From NCBI GenBank assembly GCA_964645625.1, contig CAZYAI010000008.1:1-64000 (forward strand): a DNA stretch of 64,000 nt. The letters run 5' to 3'. The translations under genes and the position numbers were made by a program. Origin of the DNA: AB-137-C09 sp964645625 (GTDB lineage Bacteria; Pseudomonadota; Zetaproteobacteria; Mariprofundales; Mariprofundaceae). The notes below the pieces were generated by a model. It did not search any database. It saw nothing but the letters and a program-made list of their open reading frames with translations, and was not told the origin of the DNA. Shown here one piece after another: positions 24,616-34,282 of the stretch (positions are counted from its first letter, which is position 1; every line of letters begins with the position of its first letter).

Positions 24616-25951
24616 CCTGCCTTGCATTGAGTACGTGCATTGCTTTAAGTACGTCAAAGGCACGTTGTAATTGGGTGTCCTTTTTCAAACGTTCTTGTAA
24701 CAATGCAGTAACAGTATTGCTGCTTTCTTTGTGCGTCTTGCTGCGCTTGTTGCCCTCTTGTTTGCCATTACCGTTTTCTAGATGTCCTTTGAGGTCACGT
24801 TCAGTAATATTAAATGAAGGTTCTTTCTTTTCTTCTTCCTTGATAATTCGCTGGGTAACTTCGACGTCAGGAATAATACCTGTTGCTTGAATAGAACGAC
24901 CGCTGGGGGTGTAATACAACGAGGTGGTTAATTTGATTGCAGTACCATCAGGCAATGGAATAATCCGTTGCACTGAGCCTTTACCAAAGGATTTTTCCCC
25001 CATAATGAGCGCGCGTTTATTGTCTTGCAACGCACCAGAAACAATTTCTGAAGCTGAAGCTGAGCCACCATTGATTAAGACAATCAATGGCTTACCATGA
25101 ATAAGATCACCTGCTTCTGCGGCAAAGTTTAAGCTCTTGCCGATACGTGACTTGGTGCTGACAATATCGCCAGCTTCCAAAAAGGCATCGCTGACTTCGA
25201 CTGCTTGATCCAGCAAACCACCAGGATTGTTACGCAGATCAAAGACGACACCTTCTAATGGCGCACCATTTTCTTTTTCTAATGCGGCTAATTGTTTTTT
25301 GATTTCATCACCCGCATTGAGGCGGAATTGTGCCAAGCGCAACCAAGCATAGCCTGGTGCTAGCATGCCGCCTTTGACGGATTTGACTTTGATAATAGCG
25401 CGTACCAATTTTACTTCGATCGGGCGGGTTTCACTTTCGCGGAAAATGGTCAGTGTAATACTGGTGCCAGGCTCGCCACGCATGGTGCTTACGGCTTCTT
25501 CTAGGGTGAGGTCTTTGGCTAAGGTATCGTTAATTTTAATGATTAAGTCACCCGCTTGCACACCCGCACGCCATGCAGGCGTATCTTCAATAGGCGAAAC
25601 AATACGAATGCCACCTTGCGCGGCAGAAATCTCAATACCAAGACCACCAAAGCGACCATTGGTTTCCACCTGCATTTCTTTAAACATCTTTTTGTTCATG
25701 TAGGTGGAGTGGGGATCAAGACTGGCTAACATACCCGTGAGTGCACCATCAATCAGTTCTTCGTCGCTCATTTCTTTTACATAGACACGTTTGACAGCAC
25801 TTAAAACTTGGGCAAATTTATCCAACTGTTTAAAGTCTGTTGCTGCTGTTGCTTCTTGGTAGCTTAACGAAGGACTCCATGCTGCTACAGCGGTTATTGC
25901 TACCATCGCTGTTGCTGCTAATAATGTCCAACGAGTTTTATTCAAGCGCAT
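24611..25951 (-). CDS. ctpA: C-terminal processing peptidase, S41 family
   Basis: 446 residues. A signal peptide/anchor (LLAATAMVAITAVAAW) is followed by a PDZ domain (~95-180, FGGLGIEIS) and the S41 serine protease core with GGSASASEI (catalytic Ser) and GEKSFGKGSVQ (catalytic Lys). The C-terminal tail is Lys/Glu-rich. It is a periplasmic protease trimming C-termini, often acting on murein hydrolases. Its neighbour envC fits that. The stop codon lies in the terminal GTTAAC of repeat copy F. Confidence 0.93.
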   Translation of the reverse strand: MRLNKTRWTLLAATAMVAITAVAAWSPSLSYQEATAATDFKQLDKFAQVLSAVKRVYVKEMSDEELIDGALTGMLASLDPHSTYMNKKMFKEMQVETNGRFGGLGIEISAAQGGIRIVSPIEDTPAWRAGVQAGDLIIKINDTLAKDLTLEEAVSTMRGEPGTSITLTIFRESETRPIEVKLVRAIIKVKSVKGGMLAPGYAWLRLAQFRLNAGDEIKKQLAALEKENGAPLEGVVFDLRNNPGGLLDQAVEVSDAFLEAGDIVSTKSRIGKSLNFAAEAGDLIHGKPLIVLINGGSASASEIVSGALQDNKRALIMGEKSFGKGSVQRIIPLPDGTAIKLTTSLYYTPSGRSIQATGIIPDVEVTQRIIKEEEKKEPSFNITERDLKGHLENGNGKQEGNKRSKTHKESSNTVTALLQERLKKDTQLQRAFDVLKAMHVLNARQG

Positions 25952-26042
25952 GGCTTACCTCTACTTTTCATTTTCTTAATCTTGATCTTTTTATTACTTG
26001 GGTTACGGTGTTTTATCACACCAGTATCACAAACGATGTGCA

Positions 26043-27251
26043 TTATCCACGGCACCATTTTTCTGGGTTGGTAACGTGACCACTGACACGCATTTCAAAG
26101 TACAAGCGTACTCGTTCAATCCACCCTGTGGAACCTGCATCTGTAACAATATCACCCGCTTTAACGCGATCACCAATTTTTTTGTACATCGCATCGTTAT
26201 GGGCATAAATGCTCATCACACCGCCACCATGTTCAACGATCATCATCAGACCAAAGCCGCCAAACCAATCGGCATAGCGCACAACACCATCAGCAATAGC
26301 TCGTACTTTTCGTCCGCGTTTGCTGTTTGAGGCTGGCGCAATCAATACACCTTTTAATTTCGGACGATTTTGATCCAAACGCGCACCGTAATGTGCTACC
26401 AACTGACCGCGTAGTGGCCATGGTATGTTCCCTTTATGCTTACGCAGGTTCCCTGTTATGGTGTATGGTGCAGGAATAACAACGCGACCATCTTTACCAG
26501 GTTTTGCTTTTCTTTTGGCAGCTTCTTTTCGTGCTTGAGCTTGCTCTTCAATGCGTTTGAGTAGGTCGATTAAACCTTGTTGTTGCAAAGCTAATGTGGC
26601 ATCGCGCGCTTTTTTCATCTGCACATTGCCGCGCACCTTACGCGCTAAATTGCGTTTGGCACGAAGTTGTTGTTTGGCAGCTTCCGCAACCGTCTTTTTT
26701 TGCTGCCGAAGTTTGCTAAGTGCTTGCTGTTTGTCTTGCAAAGATGCTTGTGCGACTTCTAAATCCTTGATGGAGTTTTGAAGTTTGGTGCGGTCATACT
26801 GTTGTTGCTTGACGACTGAGCCAAGCATGTATTGGCGGTGAGGAATTTCTGTGACTGGCGTGCCTGCAAGCACGTCCAACCAGCTGGGTGAACGGCCTGC
26901 TTGTCGCCATACAGCAGCCGATTCCTGTTGCATGCGTTGTTGAATGGTACGTATGGTGGTGTTTAACTGCTTGATATTCTTTTGAAGTGCTAACACTTTA
27001 TTGCGAACGTCGCTTTCTTCTTTTTGTACGGAATCCAGAGCTTTCTTGGCTTTCACCCAAGCTTGGTCTAATACGCGAAGCTGACTATTAAGTCCCCCCA
27101 ACTTATTTTCCAGAGCTTGCCGCGCTTGTGCTAATTCAAGGCGTTCCTTTTTCAGTTCGGCTAATTGACCTTGGATATTACCTGATGCTGCTTGTACCGA
27201 AGTACTACATAATAAGGCGGCTAATACACATACAAAACGAAGTCTAAACAC
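26043..27251 (-). CDS. envC: Murein hydrolase activator EnvC
   Basis: About 402 residues from a GTG at 27251 that overlaps the rlmH stop by eight bases. It has a signal peptide (FVCVLAALLCSTSVQAAS), a long coiled coil (~30-255) and a C-terminal LytM/M23 domain with RAIADGVVRYADWFGGFG and SIYAHNDAMYKKIGD. The zinc ligands of active M23 peptidases are not all present, as in EnvC, which activates AmiA and AmiB at the septum rather than cutting murein itself. Confidence 0.9.
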   Translation of the reverse strand: MFRLRFVCVLAALLCSTSVQAASGNIQGQLAELKKERLELAQARQALENKLGGLNSQLRVLDQAWVKAKKALDSVQKEESDVRNKVLALQKNIKQLNTTIRTIQQRMQQESAAVWRQAGRSPSWLDVLAGTPVTEIPHRQYMLGSVVKQQQYDRTKLQNSIKDLEVAQASLQDKQQALSKLRQQKKTVAEAAKQQLRAKRNLARKVRGNVQMKKARDATLALQQQGLIDLLKRIEEQAQARKEAAKRKAKPGKDGRVVIPAPYTITGNLRKHKGNIPWPLRGQLVAHYGARLDQNRPKLKGVLIAPASNSKRGRKVRAIADGVVRYADWFGGFGLMMIVEHGGGVMSIYAHNDAMYKKIGDRVKAGDIVTDAGSTGWIERVRLYFEMRVSGHVTNPEKWCRG

Positions 27252-27696
27252 GATGATACGGATGCCCCTGTACAATAGTCCATGCACGGTAAAGTTGTTC
27301 TACTACCAATAAACGCGCCATCTGATGCGGTAGTGTCAGTGGTGATAGCGACCAACATTGTGATGCTTGTTGACGCACACTGGCACTCACACCATCGGCA
27401 CCGCCAATAACAAAATCTTGTGTCGCATTGGCAGTCATCGCTTGCAAGGTATCAGCCCATTGCATGCTTGTGCGGGCTTTACCACGTTCATCCAATAAAA
27501 TGTAACCTGGGTTCGCCTGCTTCAAAATATGCCGTTCTTCTTCTTGTTTGCGTTGTGCTGCTTGCTTGCCGCGCCCTTCGCCTAACTCAAGCAGCTGCAA
27601 ATCGCAGCCGCCAGAGCCAAAGCGTTTACGGTAGCGTTGTTCGCAAGCGGCATAATCCGCTTGCATTTTGCCTACCACAATCAAACGCAGTTTCAT
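27244..27696 (-). CDS. rlmH: 23S rRNA (pseudouridine-1915-N3)-methyltransferase
   Basis: 150 residues of the SPOUT family. The SAM-binding knot contains FVIGGADGVS and LTLPHQMARLLVVEQLYRA. It methylates pseudouridine 1915 in helix 69 of 23S rRNA. It overlaps rsfS upstream by four bases, the usual rsfS-rlmH pair. Confidence 0.95.
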   Translation of the reverse strand: MKLRLIVVGKMQADYAACEQRYRKRFGSGGCDLQLLELGEGRGKQAAQRKQEEERHILKQANPGYILLDERGKARTSMQWADTLQAMTANATQDFVIGGADGVSASVRQQASQCWSLSPLTLPHQMARLLVVEQLYRAWTIVQGHPYHRV

Positions 27697-28052
27697 TCCG
27701 CTGTGCTGGCTTCTTCAGTCGCTTGTGGTCTCGCCCACAAGCGTTCAAGTTGGAAGCTTTCCCGAACCTCAGGTAGGAACAGGTGAACGATGACATCGCC
27801 CAAATCAATGAGCAACCATTCCATTGCTTCGCGCCCTTCAATTTTAGCAGGAAGCCCTAAAGCATGTGCTGCTTCGGCAACACTTTGTGCCATAGCATCC
27901 AATTGGCGACCACTGCGACCGCTGGCAATAATAAAACGATCAGCAAATGCACAACGTCCTTGCACATTCATCTGTATGATATTGATCGCTTTTTTATCTT
28001 CTAATGCTACTAGCACATCGTCACTTAAGCGTTCCAGTGTATATTCACTCAT
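27693..28052 (-). CDS. rsfS: Ribosomal silencing factor RsfS
   Basis: 119 residues of the Iojap/RsfS family. It has FIIASGRSGRQLDAMAQSV and EAMEWLLIDLGDVIVHLF. It binds uL14 on the 50S subunit and blocks subunit joining in starvation. It overlaps nadD by eight bases. Confidence 0.95.
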   Translation of the reverse strand: MSEYTLERLSDDVLVALEDKKAINIIQMNVQGRCAFADRFIIASGRSGRQLDAMAQSVAEAAHALGLPAKIEGREAMEWLLIDLGDVIVHLFLPEVRESFQLERLWARPQATEEASTAE

Positions 28053-28686
28053 CTATTCTATTGTCTCCATGGCCATACCATTGTTGTAATAATTTTTTTA
28101 TCGGTGCTGATTGCTGAATCAAGCTACTGTCGCCAGCCTGCAACGCTCGTCGTAACGCCGTCGCTGAAATATCAGGCAGTGCATCAGGCACAAAAACAAC
28201 ATGCCCTGCATCTTGTGCTTGCCCTTGTTGCCAAGCACTCAGGGTGCAATGTTGCCAACCTTCTAGATGGCATGGGGTGATGCCTGCGCGAGAAAAAACG
28301 GCAACGTTACATAATTCACGGTGAATGGGGTAGTCTAACCATGATTCCATGCCCGCCCAAGCATCCATTCCTAAAAGAAACAATGGGGTTATATGCGGGT
28401 GTTGGTCGTTAAAGCGTGCCAAGGTGTGGCTGGTTGGGGTGGCTGTATCGGCATTGACCTCCCAATCCACGACCGTGACTTGCGGGATGTCGGCAAACAT
28501 CGCCTTAACCAATTGCAAGCGTTGTTGCGGGGTGATTGGCGATAGCATTCGATGCACTGGAATACCAACAGGAACCACCCATATCGCATCCAGCCTTAAT
28601 TGCTCCAAAGCACGTTCAACCAAGCGGCGGTGACCATGATGGGGTGGGTCAAAACTGCCGCCAAACACTCCGATATTAACGGGCAT
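28045..28686 (-). CDS. nadD: Nicotinate-nucleotide adenylyltransferase
   Basis: 213 residues. It adenylates nicotinate mononucleotide in NAD synthesis. The nucleotidyltransferase motif GGSFDPPHHGH and the C-terminal ISATALRRAL (ISxTxxR) are intact. It is in the nadD-rsfS-rlmH run downstream of the LpoA-like gene. Confidence 0.95.
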   Translation of the reverse strand: MPVNIGVFGGSFDPPHHGHRRLVERALEQLRLDAIWVVPVGIPVHRMLSPITPQQRLQLVKAMFADIPQVTVVDWEVNADTATPTSHTLARFNDQHPHITPLFLLGMDAWAGMESWLDYPIHRELCNVAVFSRAGITPCHLEGWQHCTLSAWQQGQAQDAGHVVFVPDALPDISATALRRALQAGDSSLIQQSAPIKKLLQQWYGHGDNRIDE

Positions 28687-28688
28687 GC

Positions 28689-30062
28689 TTAGCCCTTGCT
28701 GTTGCTTAGTAATACCTGCGCATCTTTAATCATAAAGATGTCAAAGTCTTTTTCTGCTACTCCAGAAGGATTAAACCGTACCTTCCCACTGGCAGCAGGA
28801 AAGCCCGCTTGATCATGTAAACCTTGTATCGCGAGCTTACCTTCTAAGCCTAGGCGACTGCCCAATAATAATGGTAAATTGGCTGTGTCATAACCCAATG
28901 CAAACAAGGCACCAGGTGATCCTTCGCCCCATGTTTCTCGGTATTGGGTTACCAATTTGCTGGCATTGATGGGTGCTGCGGGTTGGCAAAAGCGTGCTGC
29001 TGTGAGGTAGCGACCACTGTCGTCTAATAAATGACCATCCATCCAGCGATTGCTGCCTAACATGGCAATATGGCGTAAATCGACATAGGCCAACTGCCCT
29101 GCCAATTTAGCGACCATGCTACCTGGTGTTGCCAAATAGAGCGCGTCCACCCCTGGTGGAATGCGAATATCCAATCGGCGTAGGGGTGCGAATAGTTGTA
29201 GGTCTAAATCAAGATCGCGTAATTGTTCCTCATTGTCGGTTACGGCGCGGAAGGTTTTGAGGCGGTTGATATAATTAACATTGTTTTTATCTAACGTTAG
29301 CGTGCCTGCAATTTCACCACCTGCTTCGCTAAAGGCACGACCAAAGGCATTGGCTTCTGCCTGCTCTGAGCGACTTTTCCCCGTGATGATAGCGATTCTA
29401 TGCATGCCAGCTTTTATTGCTTGACGCGCCATAAAACGAGCCTGAATACCGCGTGCAATACTGTGGATAAAGAGTGCTGGGTGGCGTTCTGCTAATGCTA
29501 CATGTTTACTCAGGCTGATGACTGGCACATCGTTACGCAGCAGTGGGATTAATGCTTCGACGTTTTCTTTAAGCAGCGGGCCGATAACCCAGTTGGCGCG
29601 TTGTTGAATCAATTGTTGGTAGGCTCGCGCTGCAACCGTTGGTCCACCTGCGGCATCAATGACTGTTAGTTTAACCAAATGCCCCCAAACAGGATCGCTG
29701 ATTGCCAATCGAATACCATCAAGTAACGTTTGACCATAGCGACCATAGCGACCATGTAATGGCAGAATAACGCCGATATGAACGGGCTTTAAATTGCGTT
29801 CGTTCCAAGGTTTTGGTGACCACTGGGGTTGAGGTATTGCTATAGGCTGCGGTGTTGCTGTTGTTGCACTTACGACAGGTTCGGGCTTCTCTATTTGCAC
29901 TGGTGCAATGGTGGGCATGGCAGTTGCAGCCCGATGTTCCGACGGTAGCTGCGTGGTTTGACAAGCACTTAACAAACTTAATGACAGCATCATGAGGATG
30001 CCGCAACAGCGGTTAATCCAGCGGTATGGTTGTGCAACAGTTATTGCTGTCACGGTTGGCAT
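28689..30062 (-). CDS. LpoA-like lipoprotein (penicillin-binding protein activator domain)
   Basis: About 457 residues from the ATG at 30062. It has a signal peptide ending in the lipobox LLSAC and a Pro/Ala-rich linker, then a periplasmic-binding-protein-like domain (VILPLHGRYGRYGQTLLDGI, NWVIGPLLKENVEALIPL) matching the C-terminal domain of LpoA/LppC. The N-terminal TPR domain of E. coli LpoA is missing, so this is a short form. A longer ORF overlapping rsmI is rejected. It is divergent from rsmI with only a 16-bp gap. Confidence 0.88.
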   Translation of the reverse strand: MPTVTAITVAQPYRWINRCCGILMMLSLSLLSACQTTQLPSEHRAATAMPTIAPVQIEKPEPVVSATTATPQPIAIPQPQWSPKPWNERNLKPVHIGVILPLHGRYGRYGQTLLDGIRLAISDPVWGHLVKLTVIDAAGGPTVAARAYQQLIQQRANWVIGPLLKENVEALIPLLRNDVPVISLSKHVALAERHPALFIHSIARGIQARFMARQAIKAGMHRIAIITGKSRSEQAEANAFGRAFSEAGGEIAGTLTLDKNNVNYINRLKTFRAVTDNEEQLRDLDLDLQLFAPLRRLDIRIPPGVDALYLATPGSMVAKLAGQLAYVDLRHIAMLGSNRWMDGHLLDDSGRYLTAARFCQPAAPINASKLVTQYRETWGEGSPGALFALGYDTANLPLLLGSRLGLEGKLAIQGLHDQAGFPAASGKVRFNPSGVAEKDFDIFMIKDAQVLLSNSKG

Positions 30063-30078
30063 AGCATAGCATTCTCTC

Positions 30079-30930
30079 ATGGAAACGCAGACTAGGGAGA
30101 AAATCCCCAATGGCCAACTTTTCGTGGTTGCCACCCCTATCGGTAATTTAGATGACATGACTTTTCGTGCCGTCAATACACTTAAAAGTGTAGCGAAGAT
30201 TGCTGCCGAAGACACCCGTAACAGCAAGGTTTTATTGCGACATTTTGCCATTACAACACCGATGATTGCTTGCCATGAACACAATGAAAAACAGGTTGCA
30301 GAACATATTGTAGCGCTTTTGTCTGAAGGTCTGGATGTTGCTCTTATTAGCGATGCAGGGACGCCGCTTATCAACGACCCTGGTTTTCGTTTGTTGCAAA
30401 TTATTATTGCCAGTGGTGCGCGGGTCGTGCCTTTGCCTGGTGCTTGTAGCCCCATTGTTGCCCTTAGTGCAGCAGGCTTGCCTTCAGATCGTTTTACTTA
30501 TTTGGGTTTTTTCCCTCGCGGTGGTAGTGCCAAAACAGAGGTTTTGCGTTTTATCGAACAAAATCGTCACACGTTAATGTTCCTTGAATCACCGCGCCGT
30601 ATCGAAAAAACCTTACAGTTACTCGCCGCGCCTTGTGCTGGTAGGGAGTTGTGTATTGGACGCGAGCTAACCAAGTTACATGAGGAGTTTTTGCGCGGTT
30701 CTTGTGAAGAATTGTTAGCGCATTTTTTGCAGCATCCACCGCGTGGCGAAATGGTGTTATTGATCGGACCGTCAAACAGTCCTGTGGTGGTGGATGATGC
30801 TACGATTATACGTGCGGCAAGCATGGCGGAATTTGCTGAGCTTGCACCATCGGCTCGCGCTCGCGCCATTGCCAAAAGCTTTGATGTATCAAGAAGTCGT
30901 GTGTATAAGTTACTTAACGATTTAGACTAA
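30079..30930 (+). CDS. rsmI: 16S rRNA (cytidine-1402-2'-O)-methyltransferase
   Basis: 283 residues of the tetrapyrrole-methylase fold. It has LFVVATPIGNLDDMTFRAV, AAEDTRNSKVLLRHF and LISDAGTPLINDPGF. It methylates C1402 in the 30S decoding centre. It is divergent from the LpoA-like gene, as rsmI is from lpoA in E. coli, and followed after 5 bp by yraN. Confidence 0.95.
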   Translation: METQTREKIPNGQLFVVATPIGNLDDMTFRAVNTLKSVAKIAAEDTRNSKVLLRHFAITTPMIACHEHNEKQVAEHIVALLSEGLDVALISDAGTPLINDPGFRLLQIIIASGARVVPLPGACSPIVALSAAGLPSDRFTYLGFFPRGGSAKTEVLRFIEQNRHTLMFLESPRRIEKTLQLLAAPCAGRELCIGRELTKLHEEFLRGSCEELLAHFLQHPPRGEMVLLIGPSNSPVVVDDATIIRAASMAEFAELAPSARARAIAKSFDVSRSRVYKLLNDLD

Positions 30931-30935
30931 AGGTA

Positions 30936-31298
30936 ATGAGCACACAAAAAGGACAGCGCGGTGAAGAGGCTGCTTGTCGCTATCTGATGCGACAGGGCTA
31001 CCGTATTATTGCCCGCAATGTTCGTGTTGGTCCAGGTGAGATCGATATTATTGCTGAATATGGCGATGTGCTGGTGTTTGCCGAGGTGAAGGCTCACCGT
31101 CAACGTGAACAGAGTTTGCGTGCTGTTCATGCTAATAAACAGTATCGCATCGTTCGCGCCGCTTCAGGTTGGCTGGCTAAGCACAAAGTATATCAGCAAT
31201 ACTATTGTCGTTTTGATGTGTTATTGGTGCAAGTAGCCAGTGCTTGGCATGTGAAATCCCGCGTTGAACATATCCCTGACGCATTCCGTGCCAGTTAA
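30936..31298 (+). CDS. yraN: YraN family protein (UPF0102, predicted endonuclease fold)
   Basis: 120 residues. It has the restriction-endonuclease-like motif GPGEIDIIAEYGDVLVFAEVK (Asp and ExK). YraN-like proteins are thought to act in DNA metabolism, but the role is not fixed. It follows rsmI by 5 bp and is probably co-transcribed. Confidence 0.92.
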   Translation: MSTQKGQRGEEAACRYLMRQGYRIIARNVRVGPGEIDIIAEYGDVLVFAEVKAHRQREQSLRAVHANKQYRIVRAASGWLAKHKVYQQYYCRFDVLLVQVASAWHVKSRVEHIPDAFRAS

Positions 31299-31345
31299 GG
31301 TTTGGTTAATCCTTATGAAGGATGGTGTAAAAGCGAAAAAACATG

Positions 31346-31417
31346 AACCACGAAAGACACGAACACACACGAACAACCACAAGTACCGCCTTTCGTGCTT
31401 TTGGTGTTTTTCGTGGC
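31346..31417. repeat. CCACGAAA...TTTCGTGG foldback repeat
   Basis: The left arm ACCACGAAAGACACGAA is complemented imperfectly by TTCGTGCTTTTGGTGTTTTT followed by CGTGG. This is a widespread intergenic repeat type in environmental bacteria. It lies between the convergent yraN and SPOR genes. Confidence 0.65.
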
Positions 31418-31423
31418 AAATAA

Positions 31424-31457
31424 GGCATCCTTCAGCAACTACAATATGAAGGATGCC
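31424..31457. terminator. Hairpin between convergent yraN and SPOR genes
   Basis: A perfect ten-pair stem, GGCATCCTTC / GAAGGATGCC, with a 14-base loop stands 11 bp beyond the end of the SPOR gene. It is a candidate bidirectional terminator, although no T-run is adjacent. Confidence 0.55.
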
Positions 31458-31467
31458 ATTATTCAGG

Positions 31468-32421
31468 TTATTTTTTAACCTTTACCACCAAACCTTCAAT
31501 CTTGACGCGCTTCTTGAGCATGGCGCGAACCTGTTTGGCATCGGCATAAGATTGATACGCGCCTACAAAAACACGGAACACGGCTTTCCCTTTGATATCA
31601 CCCTGTTTTACATGAGCAGCAAAGCCATGTTCGGCTAACTTCTTGCGCAGCGTTGCAGTAGCAGCTTCTGTTTTGAAGGAACCCATTTGAACAACGTAAG
31701 CACCCTTAGCTGAAGCCTTCGGTGGTGCTACCACATGACCGCGCTCAAACCCAGGTGGAATGTAACGTGGGGGCAGGGGGGTAGCTTTGCTTTGTGTTTG
31801 AGATGGCGACGGTGTTAATACCTGCGTGGCATCCAATGGCTTGTGGCTGGTGCCTGCTGCTGTTGCCACAGTGTCGGTTTTGTTCTGTTTGGCAGAAGCC
31901 GATGCCCCCGTGGTTGGAGCTGCGGCCGCAGCAATAGGTTTTACTACAGCTTGAGGCCCAGAGGGCAACTTCGTCGCATCTCCCTTTAAGGGTTCTGGTT
32001 TTACGGCTTGTTTGGGTAAGTCGTTATAAAACGTCAAATCACCCACATCAGTGCTAGCTGTGTAATGGTCGCTTGTTGCTTGTTGCTGCTCAGCAATGGT
32101 TTTAGCTTGCTGTTCGGAAGCCTTGTTTGCCATATCTTGTTTTAATACGGCTTGCTCTTGCTTTAATACATCTAAGGATTGTTGCAGAGAACCTAATTGC
32201 TTGTTCTTTTGTGCTAATTGCTTTTGCAGGCGTTGTAGTTCATCGCTATTGTCAACAGCGGTTCCCTTGCCTGGGCCTAAGGAGTAACCAATGGCAAATA
32301 CCACCACCAAACATACAGCAAAAATCAAGGGTTTAAATATCTTCTTCATACCACCTCCTTGTGATGACCTTCGTTTTTTTCGTTTTGCTCGCGCAGTATC
32401 CGCTTGGGCAAAATCTTTCAT
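31468..32421 (-). CDS. SPOR-domain membrane protein (FtsN-like)
   Basis: 317 residues. It has a short basic cytoplasmic N-terminus (RAKRKKRR), one membrane helix (PLIFAVCLVVVFAIGYSLG), a periplasmic coiled coil (DELQRLQKQLAQKNKQ), then LTFYNDLPKQ, which resembles the FtsN segment just after the coil, a Pro/Ala-rich linker and a C-terminal SPOR domain (GAYVVQMGSFKTEAAT). The SPOR domain binds denuded septal glycan. Location next to argS is typical of such FtsN-like genes. Confidence 0.9.
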   Translation of the reverse strand: MKDFAQADTARAKRKKRRSSQGGGMKKIFKPLIFAVCLVVVFAIGYSLGPGKGTAVDNSDELQRLQKQLAQKNKQLGSLQQSLDVLKQEQAVLKQDMANKASEQQAKTIAEQQQATSDHYTASTDVGDLTFYNDLPKQAVKPEPLKGDATKLPSGPQAVVKPIAAAAAPTTGASASAKQNKTDTVATAAGTSHKPLDATQVLTPSPSQTQSKATPLPPRYIPPGFERGHVVAPPKASAKGAYVVQMGSFKTEAATATLRKKLAEHGFAAHVKQGDIKGKAVFRVFVGAYQSYADAKQVRAMLKKRVKIEGLVVKVKK

Positions 32422-32447
32422 GAAATATTCCTATTCATAATCATAGA

Positions 32448-34148
32448 TCACATACGTTCGGGTGCACTAACACCCAATAAGTTTAACGTGTTACGTAATA
32501 CTTGAGCGACAGCATCAGCCAACAATAAACGCGATTGGGTCAAAGCCTCGTCGGATTGAATAACACGGCATTGATGATAAAAAGCATGGAAGCCAGCAGC
32601 CAACTGCATGGCATAATTGCTTAAACGATACGGTTCTAAACGTTCTGCTGCTTTTTCTAACATATCAGGGTAGGTCAATAACTGTGCAATTAATGCCTGT
32701 TCAGCTTTTGCTGTTAATAAGCTTACATCGCAATCATTAGGAGCCAAGCGTGCGATCTGCTCTTCATCGGCTTTGCGCAATACGGCGCAAATGCGTGCAT
32801 GGGCATATTGCACGTAATAGACAGGATTTTCATCGCTTTGTTGTTTGGCTTGCTCTAGATCAAAATCAAACTGCGTTTCTGCGCGTCGCGTCATGAAGTT
32901 AAAGCGCACAGCATCAGCACCGACTTCTTGCACGACTTCTTGTAACGTAACAAAGGTTCCCGCACGTTTGGACATGCGTACAGGGTGACCACGACGAGTA
33001 AGATTGACCATCTGAACCAGTAATACATCAGGTTGTGCTTCTCGCCCTGTTAATGCCTTCATGGCCGCTTGTACGCGTGTTACATAACCACCGTGGTCAG
33101 CACCCCAAACGTCAATCATGCGGTCAAAACCACGTTCGCATTTATCATAATGGTAGGCAATATCAGCGGCAAAATAGGTTGCTGTGCCATCCTGCTTCAT
33201 TACAGGGCGGTCAACATCATCACCAAAGTCGGTGGTGCGGAATAGGGGTTGCATTTGTGGTGTGTAGTCTTCGACGGTTTTACCCTTCGGTGGTGGCAAA
33301 GTGCCTTCATAAATCAAATCTTCACGCTGTAAACGCTGCAATAGCGCATCCACTTGCCCCGATGCATGCAATGTTTTTTCGGAGAAAAAGTGATCAAAAC
33401 GAATATTCATGGCGGCTAAATCTTCACCAATCATCGCCATGTTTGCTGCTACTGCTTCATCACCAATCAGTGTGAGTCGCTCATCTTCTGGCATGGCTAA
33501 CAGTGCTTGATAATCGTGTTTGCTCAATAACGCTTGCGCAATATCAACGATGTAGGAGCCAGGGTAACAACCATCGGGGAAGGTAATGCTTTCACCTTGT
33601 AGCTCTTGCATACGTAGCCATACGGAGTTCGCTAGTACACCAATCTGCACGCCAGCATCATTGATGTAGTATTCTCGTTGTACATCATGCCCCTGTGTCG
33701 CCAGTAAGCGAACCAAGGAATCGCCGAGTACCGCGCCGCGCCCATGGCCAACATGCATCGGACCTGTAGGATTGGCAGAAACAAACTCAACACAGATTTT
33801 TTGACCTGAAGCATTGCTTTTACAACCATAAGCATCGCCTTGTTGCAAGACCTGCACCAATACTGCTGCTTCACTGGCTGAGTGTAGGTGAATATTGATA
33901 AAGCCAGGGCCTGCAATTTCACTTTTTGTTACCGCTTCAGGCCAAGTGACAGTATCAAGAATAGATTGCGCAATAACGGCGGGGCTTTTCTTCAGTACAC
34001 GAGCCAACGGCATGGCAACATTACAGGCGTAATCACCATGACCCTCACCTTTAGGGCGAGTCAATTGTACTTCTGGTATTGGGGTATCAATCCCTTCAAG
34101 CACTTGGGCAACAGCTTGCTGTAATGCTTGCTCCAACGTTGATTTCAC
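32448..34148 (-). CDS. argS: Arginyl-tRNA synthetase
   Basis: 566 residues, class I synthetase. The HIGH-type motif is NPTGPMHVGHGRG and the KMSK-type loop is MSKRAGT. An N-terminal additional domain (GEGHGDYACNVAM) and the C-terminal anticodon-binding domain ending LNLLGVSAPERM are complete. 26 bp upstream of the SPOR gene in the same direction. Confidence 0.97.
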   Translation of the reverse strand: MKSTLEQALQQAVAQVLEGIDTPIPEVQLTRPKGEGHGDYACNVAMPLARVLKKSPAVIAQSILDTVTWPEAVTKSEIAGPGFINIHLHSASEAAVLVQVLQQGDAYGCKSNASGQKICVEFVSANPTGPMHVGHGRGAVLGDSLVRLLATQGHDVQREYYINDAGVQIGVLANSVWLRMQELQGESITFPDGCYPGSYIVDIAQALLSKHDYQALLAMPEDERLTLIGDEAVAANMAMIGEDLAAMNIRFDHFFSEKTLHASGQVDALLQRLQREDLIYEGTLPPPKGKTVEDYTPQMQPLFRTTDFGDDVDRPVMKQDGTATYFAADIAYHYDKCERGFDRMIDVWGADHGGYVTRVQAAMKALTGREAQPDVLLVQMVNLTRRGHPVRMSKRAGTFVTLQEVVQEVGADAVRFNFMTRRAETQFDFDLEQAKQQSDENPVYYVQYAHARICAVLRKADEEQIARLAPNDCDVSLLTAKAEQALIAQLLTYPDMLEKAAERLEPYRLSNYAMQLAAGFHAFYHQCRVIQSDEALTQSRLLLADAVAQVLRNTLNLLGVSAPERM

Positions 34149-34204
34149 ATCAATCCCCTTGGGGTTATTTTTTTTCTATAAGCTGTAATCAGCTTGCACG
34201 CAAT

Positions 34205-34269
34205 GACGCAATGACAAAACACCAGTGCTGATGTTTAACCATCAACATCGAAACTCTTGTCATTGCGTC
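34205..34269. repeat. Stem-loop downstream of the OmpA lipoprotein gene
   Basis: GACGCAATGACAA (34205-34217) pairs perfectly with TTGTCATTGCGTC (34257-34269). Inside, GATGTT (34230-34235) pairs with AACATC (34244-34249). It lies just past the stop of the gene at 34283 and may end its transcript. Confidence 0.6.
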
Positions 34270-34282
34270 CTGTTTGCCAAGA

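Noticed and set aside
29735..29756. ACCATAGCG tandem repeat in the LpoA-like gene
   Set aside because: It only encodes GRYGRYG in a normal domain; two units are too few to mean more.
30063..30455. N-terminal extension of the LpoA-like protein
   Set aside because: It overlaps rsmI on the opposite strand; the lipoprotein signal peptide begins at 30062.
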